In this document: piece after piece, positions 1 through 5,176 of the stretch | Position numbering within the stretch: position 1 is the stretch's first letter | Layout of the letters: every line of letters starts with the position of its first letter | DNA from: an uncultured Clostridia bacterium | Lineage (GTDB): Bacteria; Bacillota; Clostridia; TANB77; CAG-508 | Length of the DNA stretch: 6,014 bases | Direction: 5' to 3' | NCBI GenBank assembly: GCA_934130085.1 | Contig: CAKOXK010000024.1 | Coordinates: 1-6,014 of the forward strand | Notes under the pieces: generated by a model | Database searches by the model: none | What the model saw: only the letters and a program-made list of their open reading frames with translations | What the model was told of the DNA's origin: nothing | Made by a program: the position numbers and the translations under genes

Positions 1-1236
1 CCATTACAATATGAACTAGTAAGTACTAATACTAGTACTAATGGAGAAATAATACCAAATATATCAAAAACTGATATTACTGGTACATCTATTGAATTAG
101 GTAGTGGAAAGTTTGCAAAAGCAAATAATGCAAGTCATACATATGAGTTAAAGATATATTATCCTAAGAAAACAACTAGTCAAAATGCAAATCAAGGCGC
201 AGCATTTAGTGCTCATGTAGAGATAACAAGTGCTAAAGCACCTACTGTTAGTACACTAGCTCAGACTATACTAGCAAAGAATGAGGTTAAGACTCCAATA
301 ACTACACCAGGAGCAGCAGTATCTACTGCTAGTGAAGCTTTACTTGCTTCTGCAGAAGACGATTATGGAACATCTTATTACTTTAGAGGTGCAGTAACAA
401 ATAACTATGTAGAGTTTGCTAATAAATGCTGGAGAATAGTAAGAGTTGGAGGAGATGGCTCTGTAAAATTAATACTACATAATGATAATACAGCAAAAGC
501 TGCTAATCCTTGTGCTACTGCAAATAATAGTACTAGTGCAGCATTTGCTAGATATTCTGGTACAACATATAAAAGTGCATTTAATTCAAGTTATAATGAT
601 AATGCTTATGTAGGATTTAAGTATGGAACTGTTGGATCAAGCACATATGAAGCAACACATGCAAATACAAATAATAGTACAATACTAACTAATTTAGAAA
701 CATGGTATAATAATAATCTAAGTACATATGAAAAAGTAATAGCTGATACTGAATGGTGCAATGATAAAACAAATGTAACAGATACAAGTTATAATCCATG
801 GGGCATAACTGCAAATGGTTCAGGATATGCTAAAAATGTAACATATTATGGTGCTACCCAGAGATTAGTAGGTACTAGTGGTAGTGCTGGAGGCACTGGT
901 CCAAGTTTAAAATGTAATGGAGAATTAAGTAAAATAAATTCAAAAGTGGGTTTAATAACAGCAGATGAACTAGCATATGCAGGATATGCTTATGCAAAAA
1001 ATAATACAACAACATATTTACAAGAAAATGCTACTAGTGATTATTGGTGGTCTTTGTCGCCTGACGGCTTCCGTGGCGGCAACGCTTACGTTTGGAGCGT
1101 TTACGGCAGCTCTGGCTACTTCAACTACAACAACGTGTGCTATACCCGCGGTGTCCGCCCTTCGATTTCTCTTAAGTCGACGACCAACGCAACTGGAAAT
1201 GGTACCAGTGATAGCCCATTCATAATAAGTATGTAA
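1..1236 (+). CDS. DGR target: surface protein with C-terminal variable domain (5' end missing)
   Basis: Frame 1 is open from the first base to TAA at 1234-1236, giving 411 residues with no N-terminus in the window. Residues 1-80 resemble the pilin/TasA-like stalk of gut Bacillota surface proteins (HTYELKIYYP, then NANQGAAFSAHVEI). A low-complexity Ala/Thr linker follows (about 80-118). The ligand-type domain starts at YYFRGAVTNNYVEFANKCW and ends with WWSLSP...GVRPSISL, a layout like DUF6273/C-type-lectin-like DGR targets. Four cysteines (143, 171, 253, 305) lie outside the variable part and may form disulfides. Residues 349-387 are encoded by the VR. Twelve residues there differ from the template-encoded sequence: D355, G356, R358, G360, Y363, S366, Y368, Y373, Y376, C380, Y381, R383. 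Thr/Asn/Ala richness and the absence of catalytic motifs fit an exposed adhesin. Role as DGR target is near certain; fold and ligand are inferred. The internal ATG at 946 is not the start. Confidence 0.93.
   Translation, partial: PLQYELVSTNTSTNGEIIPNISKTDITGTSIELGSGKFAKANNASHTYELKIYYPKKTTSQNANQGAAFSAHVEITSAKAPTVSTLAQTILAKNEVKTPITTPGAAVSTASEALLASAEDDYGTSYYFRGAVTNNYVEFANKCWRIVRVGGDGSVKLILHNDNTAKAANPCATANNSTSAAFARYSGTTYKSAFNSSYNDNAYVGFKYGTVGSSTYEATHANTNNSTILTNLETWYNNNLSTYEKVIADTEWCNDKTNVTDTSYNPWGITANGSGYAKNVTYYGATQRLVGTSGSAGGTGPSLKCNGELSKINSKVGLITADELAYAGYAYAKNNTTTYLQENATSDYWWSLSPDGFRGGNAYVWSVYGSSGYFNYNNVCYTRGVRPSISLKSTTNATGNGTSDSPFIISM
1045..1175 (+). repeat. DGR variable region (VR)
   Basis: This segment aligns without gaps to the template at 1688-1805 (offset 643) over 1045-1162. 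All 16 mismatches sit opposite template adenines: 8 A to G, 6 A to T, 2 A to C. No C, G or T of the template differs. Homology stops abruptly upstream (1044 T versus G). Downstream, after a 3-versus-2-base mismatch block, a further 10 bases (TTTCTCTTAA) match to 1175. One-way adenine-specific difference is the hallmark of DGR mutagenic homing and shows that 1045-1162 is the recipient copy. Confidence 0.97.
1149..1175 (+). promoter_or_regulatory. IMH-like 3' end of VR (homing initiation site)
   Basis: The VR ends in a GC-rich adenine-free stretch, CGGTGTCCGCCCTT (1149-1162), identical in VR and TR, then CGA in the VR versus AT in the TR, then a shared TTTCTCTTAA. In the Bordetella DGR the initiation-of-mutagenic-homing element is likewise a GC-rich block at the VR end that differs slightly from its TR counterpart (IMH*), which sets direction of transfer. 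Assignment rests on position and composition. Confidence 0.75.
1192..1209 (+). other. Small inverted repeat downstream of VR
   Basis: ACTGG at 1192-1196 is complementary to CCAGT at 1205-1209, with an 8-base spacer, 30 bases past the GC-rich end of the VR and still inside the target gene. DGR targets often have a hairpin/cruciform just after the VR that helps homing. This one is short and its loop is larger than in the studied cases, so the assignment is tentative. Confidence 0.3.
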
Positions 1237-1263
1237 ACATGGCAAAGAATTAAAAGGTCGAAA

Positions 1264-1316
1264 TCGTCAGTCGCTGATGTCCCGAGAATCCTTTCGAGGG
1301 ACAAACTGATAGGCGA
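1264..1316 (+). ncRNA. Structured RNA element downstream of target gene
   Basis: No gene is seen in 1237-1687, but folds are. Here GTCCC (1279-1283) pairs with GGGAC (1298-1302), then a tandem G-A/A-G mismatch (1284-1285 with 1296-1297), then GAA/TTC closing a TCCT loop. Upstream, CGTCAG (1265-1270) can pair with CTGATG (1274-1279), while a second CTGAT copy at 1306-1310 competes for GTCAG. TCGC (1271-1274) can also pair with GCGA (1313-1316). There is no T-run, so it is not a simple terminator. No named RNA family is recognised; it may be the 3' UTR of the target or the start of an extended DGR RNA. Confidence 0.45.
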
Positions 1317-1356
1317 GAGAGATAAATAATAGTAAGTGCTGTTTGGGAACGTGTGC

Positions 1357-1407
1357 GTGGCAAGCGCGCATGCGGATTCTCCTTTTGGAGCAATACGCGC
1401 TTGTCAC
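1357..1407 (+). ncRNA. Long hairpin 1 between VR and TR
   Basis: GTGGCAAGCGCG (1357-1368) pairs with CGCGCTTGTCAC (1396-1407) over 12 bp with a single G-U. An inner hairpin CTCC-TTTT-GGAG (1379-1390) is extended by ATT/AAT (1376-1378 with 1392-1394) around a bulged C1391. The stem is far more GC-rich than nearby coding DNA. Its place between VR and TR suggests part of a structured leader of the DGR RNA; the function is inferred. Confidence 0.6.
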
Positions 1408-1414
1408 ATCCTTA

Positions 1415-1448
1415 TCGCCTTTTGCGAGTATATACACGCGAAAGGCGG
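1415..1448 (+). ncRNA. Long hairpin 2 between VR and TR
   Basis: CGCCTTTTGCG (1416-1426) pairs with CGCGAAAGGCG (1437-1447) over 11 bp, with one G-U, around a 10-base loop; T1415/G1448 can add a wobble pair. It starts 8 bases after hairpin 1, so the two form adjacent rods. No T-run follows. A further small hairpin, TTTCAA-CAA-TTGAAA, lies at 1454-1468. Confidence 0.6.
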
Positions 1449-1543
1449 CACGTTTTCAACAATTGAAAGTCTTTGGTTTTTCTAGGGGAGTTTATTGTGG
1501 GCACGGGTTTTGGACGTTTGTGATGAGTTTTGCTTGTTACATG

Positions 1544-1549
1544 TATAAT
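1544..1549 (+). promoter_or_regulatory. Candidate -10 box upstream of TR
   Basis: Perfect TATAAT preceded by ATG. No good -35 lies at 16-18 bp; TTGTGA at 1518-1523 is 20 bp away. It could start the TR transcript near 1556, just at a small hairpin (1556-1561 paired with 1574-1579). Confidence 0.35.
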
Positions 1550-1591
1550 TTTAATTTTTGCGAGTATTCATGAGCAAAAGTGGTTTAGAAA

Positions 1592-1597
1592 TATAAT
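1592..1597 (+). promoter_or_regulatory. Second candidate -10 box upstream of TR
   Basis: Perfect TATAAT 91 bases before the TR. Transcription from here would begin near 1604 and run through the TR to the terminator at 2006-2028. No convincing -35 hexamer is seen. The choice between this box and the one at 1544 cannot be made from sequence. Confidence 0.35.
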
Positions 1598-1687
1598 TAT
1601 GCGGGCTATAACTATGTGAATAGATTTATAGTAGGAATTATGCTATTTAAAGTACGGACTATGTTGTGCTTGGGTCCATTGGTTTGG

Positions 1688-1817
1688 TGGTGGTCTTTGT
1701 CGCCTAACAACTTCAATGGCAGCAACGCTAACGTTTGGAACGTTAACGGCAGCTCTGGCAACTTCAACAACAACAACGTGAACAATACCAACGGTGTCCG
1801 CCCTTATTTTCTCTTAA
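1688..1817 (+). ncRNA. DGR template region (TR)
   Basis: Donor copy for the VR. Read in the VR frame it has 18 adenine-bearing codons: 15 Asn (AAC or AAT), two AGC and one ACC, giving 33 adenines in 1688-1805. Sixteen of these are replaced in the VR. Asn AAY codons are the classic DGR design, because mutating the first two bases can give 15 amino acids and never a stop. The adenine-free end CGGTGTCCGCCCTT (1792-1805) followed by AT instead of CGA is the IMH* counterpart. The open frame through the TR (1616-1873) is a by-product of its matching the VR frame: its extra N- and C-terminal residues resemble nothing and no ribosome site precedes it, so the TR is treated as non-coding RNA template. 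Confidence 0.96.
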
Positions 1818-2005
1818 ATAAAAAATTAAAGTTGAGTTCATGGCAATGTCTATTAGGGAACAAGACCACATGATAGAGAAACAAGCATATTCCTTTAGAT
1901 TACGCTAGTACAGGTGATCTTCGAATATTATATTAGGAGTTATGATTTGTTAGTAGGGGTATTTTGCCTTCGAAAGTGAGCTGTAATGTACTTAATATAT
2001 GTAGG
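1806..2005 (+). ncRNA. 3' part of the TR transcript
   Basis: No gene and no strong long hairpin is seen here; short stop-broken frames only. The stretch links the TR to the terminator at 2006-2028 and so is probably the 3' flank of the TR RNA, which in Bordetella is needed for cDNA priming and Avd/RT binding. Two self-complementary TTCGAA sites (1920-1925, 1969-1974) could pair over about 45 bases. Function is inferred from position only. Confidence 0.45.
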
Positions 2006-2028
2006 AAGCACGCAAATGCGTGCTTTTT
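2006..2028 (+). terminator. Rho-independent terminator after TR
   Basis: AAGCACGCA (2006-2014) pairs with TGCGTGCTT (2017-2025) around a minimal loop, followed by a T-run (2024-2028) and more T-rich DNA. It separates the TR RNA from the protein operon starting at 2062 and would define the TR RNA 3' end, or attenuate read-through into the operon. Confidence 0.85.
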
Positions 2029-2061
2029 ATAATTTTTGTTTACGGATAAGGAGGAGTATAG

Positions 2062-2424
2062 ATGGGTAAGCAATTGGATATTTATAAGAGATTTAAGGCT
2101 AATAATCCTGATAAGTATTATTTATTTAAAGGAGGAATATTTTATTATTTTTTAGCTGAGGATGCTGAATATTTTAATAATAAGTGTGGGTTTAAGTTAA
2201 CTAGTTTTGGAGATAGTGTTAAATGTGGTTTTCCAGTAAGTGCGCTTGAAAAGTATTTATATTTGTTTAAAGAGGAAAATATTGAGTTGATAAGTGATGA
2301 TAGTGGGCCTGAGAAAATAGTGGTTGATATTATTAGAGGTATTGATTTAAGTAATACTACACCAGAAGATGCAGTTAATATTTTGGGTGATTTAAAGGAA
2401 ATGTTAGATGAAAAACAGTTATAG
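2062..2424 (+). CDS. DGR-associated MutS-like accessory protein (MSL), 120 aa
   Basis: Starts at ATG 2062 with AAGGAGG at 2048-2054. Residues 5-77 follow the pattern of MutS domain I, the mismatch-recognition domain: KQLDIYKRFKANNPD, then YYLFKGGIFYYFLAEDA, CGFKLT, CGFPVSALEKYL and EENIELI match the MutS order QYLEIKxxxPD, LFFRxGDFYELFxxDA, LDIxLT, GVPYHAxxxYL, GxxVAI. The Phe-x-Glu wedge of MutS is F27-Y28-Y29 here, so the Phe is kept but the Glu is lost. Residues 85-117 (IIRGIDLSNTTPEDAVNILGDL) look like the extreme C-terminal tail of MutS (IDxNxLTPxEALxxLxxLK). The connector, core, clamp and Walker ATPase domains are absent. MutS-like genes have been described next to DGR reverse transcriptases in large surveys, as I recall. 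It overlaps avd by 17 bases, implying co-translation. Likely role: binding distorted or mismatched nucleic acid during homing (inference). Confidence 0.82.
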   Translation: MGKQLDIYKRFKANNPDKYYLFKGGIFYYFLAEDAEYFNNKCGFKLTSFGDSVKCGFPVSALEKYLYLFKEENIELISDDSGPEKIVVDIIRGIDLSNTTPEDAVNILGDLKEMLDEKQL

Positions 2425-2761
2425 TTGTATTAAGGATGAGTTTAGGATATTGTCTGAGGTTAAGAAGTTATTGGTGTATGTTGATGGGTATGTTTGTGAG
2501 AATTTTCCTAAGAATAAGAAGCATTTGAAGGTATTGTTGTTTGATGAGTGTAAGAGTTTATATATGAATATAGTACGTGCTAATAGCACTGAAGGAAGTG
2601 TTAAGAGGAAGTATCAGGTTGAGGCTATGTGTAATATTAGTTTTATTGATTTTACTGTTGGTTATATGTATGATTTGGGGATTTTGGTTAGTAGAAGGTA
2701 TAGTAGTATTGTTAGGCTATTATCTAATATAGATACTATGGTTAGGGGGTGGAGTAAATAA
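2408..2761 (+). CDS. avd: DGR accessory variability determinant, four-helix bundle (Avd), 117 aa
   Basis: ATG at 2408 lies inside the end of the MutS-like gene, with AAGGA at 2395-2399. The protein is basic and helical, with the Avd/S23-type features in order: an N-terminal helix with LSEVKKLLVYVDGYVCENFPK (residues about 15-35), a Lys/Arg-rich middle (HLKVLLFDEC, SVKRKYQ), a helix with FIDFTVGYMYDLGILVSRRY, and the C-terminal IDTMVRGWSK, matching the usual GWxK ending. In the Bordetella DGR, Avd forms a positively charged pentameric barrel that binds the reverse transcriptase and the TR RNA and is essential for homing. Length is typical. The stop codon overlaps the probable ATA start of the next gene. 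Confidence 0.9.
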   Translation: MKNSYSCIKDEFRILSEVKKLLVYVDGYVCENFPKNKKHLKVLLFDECKSLYMNIVRANSTEGSVKRKYQVEAMCNISFIDFTVGYMYDLGILVSRRYSSIVRLLSNIDTMVRGWSK

Positions 2762-3846
2762 AAAGGGTTGGTTATTTATATAGTAATTTATTAAGTATTG
2801 ATAATATTAATGAGGCTTATAGGGTTGTTAGAAGTAAATGTAGAAACAAAAGAATAGTTTTGAAGTTTGATTTGCACAGAAATATTAATTTGTATAATAT
2901 TTTATTTGATTTGCATTATAAGAGGTATGAGCTTGGTTGGTATAACATTTTTATTATTAATGAGCCTAAGTATAGGCTTATTATGAGTGAGAATATTAGG
3001 GATAAGGTGGTTAATCATTTAATTAGTAGTACTATATTAATTAGGGCTTTGGATAAGAAGTTAATATATAGTAATGTTGCAACTAGAAAGGGTAAGGGTA
3101 GTGGTCTTGCTAATGATTTGTTAATGAAGTATATAAGTAATATCTTGCTTAAACATAGGATGGTTTACTGTTTAAAGATGGATGTTAAGAAGTATTTTTA
3201 TAATATTGATCATGATGTTTTAAAGAGAATGCTTAAGCAAGATATTAAGGATAAAGACGCATTAGATATTGTTTTTAAGGTAATTGATAGTACTGATGAA
3301 GATTATGTTAATGAAGAGATAGATAGAGTTAGGTATAAGGAAATTGAGAGGGTTAAGGCTCTTAATATTAGTAATAAAGAGAAGGATAAGAAACTAAATG
3401 AATTATTAAGTATTCCTTTATATAATAAGGGTAAGGGGCTTGGTATTGGTAATATGACTAGTCAGATACTTGCAGTTTATTATTTAAGTGAGGTAGATCA
3501 TTTTATTAAAGAAGAGTTAGGTGTTAAGTATTATATTAGATATATGGATGATTTAGTTATTTTAGGTAGTGATATTGAGTATTTAAAGTTTGTTTATAAT
3601 ATGGTTAGAAGAAAGATGAACCAGTATGGACTTGCTTTAAATAGTAAGAGTGGGATTCATGAGTTAAGTCGTGGTTTTAGTTTTTTAGGTTATACTTATA
3701 AACTATCTGATAAGATAGTTATAAGGGTTAATAATGCAACTTATAGAAGGGTTAGTAAGCATTTAAGTAGTTTGGTTAAATATGATGTAGAAATGTTTAA
3801 AAGAAGTGTTATAAGTTATAAGGGCTTTTTTTCTAGGTGTAATTAA
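2758..3846 (+). CDS. DGR error-prone reverse transcriptase, 362 aa (probable ATA start)
   Basis: Copies TR RNA into cDNA with adenine misincorporation. Counting from 2758: N-terminal KRVGYLYSNL and EAYRVVRSKCRNKR, the typical DGR RT leader; NIRDKVVNHLI (motif 1) and RKGKG (motif 2); MDVKKYF with catalytic D142 (motif A); IGNMTSQ with S235-Q236 (motif B), the DGR signature replacing QGxxxSP; YMDD at 262-265 (motif C); then GFSFLGY near the C-terminus. The Ile replacing Gln-Gly around motif B is thought to lower fidelity. The frame opens after a TAA at 2755; before TTG 2860 there is no ATG, GTG or TTG, yet family-like sequence is encoded from 2761. The ATA at 2758-2760 overlaps the avd stop as ATAA, with GGTGGAG just upstream, which suggests stop-restart coupling. 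Starting at TTG 2860 would delete the conserved N-terminal 34 residues. The family call is very firm; the start is inferred. Confidence 0.95.
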   Translation: MKRVGYLYSNLLSIDNINEAYRVVRSKCRNKRIVLKFDLHRNINLYNILFDLHYKRYELGWYNIFIINEPKYRLIMSENIRDKVVNHLISSTILIRALDKKLIYSNVATRKGKGSGLANDLLMKYISNILLKHRMVYCLKMDVKKYFYNIDHDVLKRMLKQDIKDKDALDIVFKVIDSTDEDYVNEEIDRVRYKEIERVKALNISNKEKDKKLNELLSIPLYNKGKGLGIGNMTSQILAVYYLSEVDHFIKEELGVKYYIRYMDDLVILGSDIEYLKFVYNMVRRKMNQYGLALNSKSGIHELSRGFSFLGYTYKLSDKIVIRVNNATYRRVSKHLSSLVKYDVEMFKRSVISYKGFFSRCN

Positions 3847-3882
3847 TTATATATTTGTGATAAAATTAGTTAGAGGTGTAGT

Positions 3883-4902
3883 ATGTTTACGATATATGAT
3901 TATTTAGATTATTATAAAAATTATTCTTTTGATGAGGTTAAGTTTAATCAGATAGATGCGATGCTTTTTTCTTGTTTTGTTTATTTACCAATAAAGTCTT
4001 TTAGAGGTGATAAGAGTTATAAGGATTTTATTTCTTATGCATATACGTTTTATAAGGATGATTTAGGTGGGGTTATGAAACCTAGTTCGTTTTCTCTTTT
4101 AGGTAAGATTAAAAGTAGTAAGAGGTATGAAAATATTATTATTAGTAATTTTGAAAATGTTAGAAATAAGAATACACAGTTTGGGGCGATGAGTGTTAGG
4201 TTTAATGATAATCTGCTTATTGTTTATAAGGGTAGTGATAGCTCATTAATTAGTTGGGTGGAAAATATAAGACTTAATTATCAGTATCCAACTTATACTC
4301 AAAGTATGGGGATAAGGTATGCTGAGGAGAATATTTTAGTTAGTGATAGTAATGTTTATTTAGCTGGGCATAGTAAGGGTGGTAATCTTGCAATGTGTGC
4401 TGGTATGGAGCTTAGTGATGTGTTAAGGGATAAGATTAGGCTTATTTATAATTTTGATGGTCCTGGTTTTTTGAAAATGGAGTATGAAGGTAAGTATGGT
4501 TTGATAAGGGATAGGCTTATTAATGTGGTACCGACTGGGTCTGTTGTGGGTATGTGTTTGTATAATGATAATTATAGGTCTGTTAAGAGTAAGGATTTAG
4601 CTTTTAGTGAGCATTATCCAATAGGTTGGTGTTTGTTTGGAGAGTTTTTTGTTAAGGGGACATTATCTAAGGTTAGTAAGCAGATTCATGAGATGACGAC
4701 GTCTAATTTAGATATGGTAGATAAAAAAGAGTTAGGGGAAACTCTTGAGGAGTTATGTAAGGGGATGGGAGTTGATTATGATTCTGATCTTCATTTAAGT
4801 ATTGGTGAGTTATGGGAAGTATTAAAGAATATGAAGGGGATAGAACCGAAGGTATATAAGTATTTAACTAGTGTGATGCAGGCGCTTATGAAGGTTAAGT
4901 GA
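3883..4902 (+). CDS. DUF2974/Mbeg1-like alpha/beta hydrolase (lipase-like), 339 aa
   Basis: ATG 3883 follows AGAGGTG (3872-3878). The N-terminal DYLDYYKNYSFDEVKFNQIDAM, LLIVYKGSDSSLISWVENI around residues 111-129, the nucleophile elbow GHSKGGNLA with Ser164, and YNFDGPGF (residues 189-196) are the standard features of the DUF2974/Mbeg1-like lipase-type family. The acid may be D192 or a nearby Asp, and H244 in SEHYPIGW is the likely catalytic His (the family usually has HDPFSW there). There is no signal peptide or membrane segment, so it is probably cytoplasmic. Substrate unknown. It starts 36 bases after the RT stop, where GATAAAAT (3859-3866) could be a weak -10, and is followed after 4 bases by a small membrane peptide gene. 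It is probably a host gene rather than part of the DGR, although it shares the RT's T/G-rich codon style. Confidence 0.82.
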   Translation: MFTIYDYLDYYKNYSFDEVKFNQIDAMLFSCFVYLPIKSFRGDKSYKDFISYAYTFYKDDLGGVMKPSSFSLLGKIKSSKRYENIIISNFENVRNKNTQFGAMSVRFNDNLLIVYKGSDSSLISWVENIRLNYQYPTYTQSMGIRYAEENILVSDSNVYLAGHSKGGNLAMCAGMELSDVLRDKIRLIYNFDGPGFLKMEYEGKYGLIRDRLINVVPTGSVVGMCLYNDNYRSVKSKDLAFSEHYPIGWCLFGEFFVKGTLSKVSKQIHEMTTSNLDMVDKKELGETLEELCKGMGVDYDSDLHLSIGELWEVLKNMKGIEPKVYKYLTSVMQALMKVK

Positions 4903-4906
4903 AGGT

Positions 4907-5062
4907 ATGAATAGGTTCAAGAAGATTGTTTATATAATATTGGTGATGATGATATTGGTTGTGATATTACTTTTACTAGTTGTTCATACTTTTAATCATA
5001 CTAAGGTTAATAATGAGATTAGTAATGATTATGTTAAGACTCTTAAGGGAGTGGGCTGTTAG
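4907..5062 (+). CDS. Small single-pass membrane peptide, 51 aa
   Basis: ATG 4907 lies 4 bases after the hydrolase stop. The GAAGG at 4901-4905 is very close to the ATG, so translation may depend on coupling to the hydrolase. The peptide starts MNRFKK, has one long hydrophobic helix from about residue 7 to 28 (Ile/Leu/Val/Met only), then a polar tail HTFNHTKVNNEISNDY and ends KGVGC. Positive residues before the helix predict the N-terminus inside and the tail outside. No family recognised. The tight spacing suggests a two-gene unit with the hydrolase. Confidence 0.6.
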   Translation: MNRFKKIVYIILVMMILVVILLLLVVHTFNHTKVNNEISNDYVKTLKGVGC

Positions 5063-5065
5063 CCC
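5053..5065 (+). terminator. Possible weak terminator overlapping the peptide stop
   Basis: GGGCT (5053-5057) pairs with AGCCC (5061-5065) around GTT, with the TAG stop inside the hairpin. The following DNA is T-rich (GTTGATATATTATTGTTT) but lacks a clean T-run, so termination would be modest. Confidence 0.4.
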
Positions 5066-5134
5066 GTTGATATATTATTGTTTGTAAAATATTGTTTTGT
5101 TATAGACATTTATATATTTTTATGATATATTATC

Positions 5135-5169
5135 TATGCATAAGTGATTTTTTAATGTATTTATGCATA
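5135..5169 (+). promoter_or_regulatory. Paired palindromic octamers framing the toxI promoter
   Basis: TATGCATA occurs at 5135-5142 and 5162-5169, 27 bp apart start to start, with outer symmetry (TATGCATAA / TTATGCATA). The second copy overlaps the first two bases of the -10 box and the first lies just before the -35 position. This is the layout of an operator, although no regulator gene is in the window. Confidence 0.4.
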
Positions 5170-5173
5170 TAAT
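5145..5173 (+). promoter_or_regulatory. toxI promoter
   Basis: TATAAT at 5168-5173. The -35 position at 17 bp spacing (5145-5150, TGATTT) is a poor match to TTGACA. The expected start near 5180 falls at the A-run that opens the first repeat, which fits a short RNA made only of repeats and a terminator. Confidence 0.6.
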
Positions 5174-5176
5174 ATT

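Larger units (their letters stand above)
1045..3846 (+). mobile_element. Complete diversity-generating retroelement cassette
   Basis: VR, TR, MutS-like gene, avd and reverse transcriptase lie in this order on one strand within 2.8 kb. Every part known to be needed for mutagenic retrohoming is present. The element is not known to move by itself, and no recombinase or terminal repeats are visible. The TR sits between target and accessory genes, with a terminator between the TR and the protein operon. Confidence 0.95.

Noticed and set aside
946..1236. Separate 96-codon gene containing the VR
   Set aside because: The frame is open from base 1 and GTG 946 is internal to the larger target gene; no ribosome site precedes it.
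1018..1245. Open frames in other frames or the opposite strand over the VR
   Set aside because: They are shadows created by the GC-rich VR codons and have no family-like sequence or start signals.
1279..1302. Terminator for the target gene
   Set aside because: The hairpin is followed by ACAAACTG rather than a T-run.
1264..1316. Hammerhead ribozyme (CTGATG followed by a stem, then AAAC)
   Set aside because: The CUGAUGA core lacks its last A, and no GAA-A segment or cleavable NUH site in the right helix is found.
1343..1573. 76-codon open frame in the hairpin block
   Set aside because: It runs across both long hairpins, has no ribosome site and no plausible protein pattern; RNA structure explains the sequence better.
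1616..1873. 85-codon open frame through the TR as a protein gene
   Set aside because: Its middle is simply the template for the VR, its ends resemble nothing, there is no ribosome site, and the part after the TR has no counterpart in the target.
2860..3846. TTG 2860 as the reverse transcriptase start
   Set aside because: Family-typical N-terminal sequence is encoded upstream to 2761, and no ribosome site precedes the TTG.
2758..3846. Group II intron, retron or CRISPR-linked reverse transcriptase
   Set aside because: The motif B IGNMTSQ, the avd neighbour and the TR/VR pair identify a DGR; no intron domains or msr/msd-like RNA adjoin the gene.
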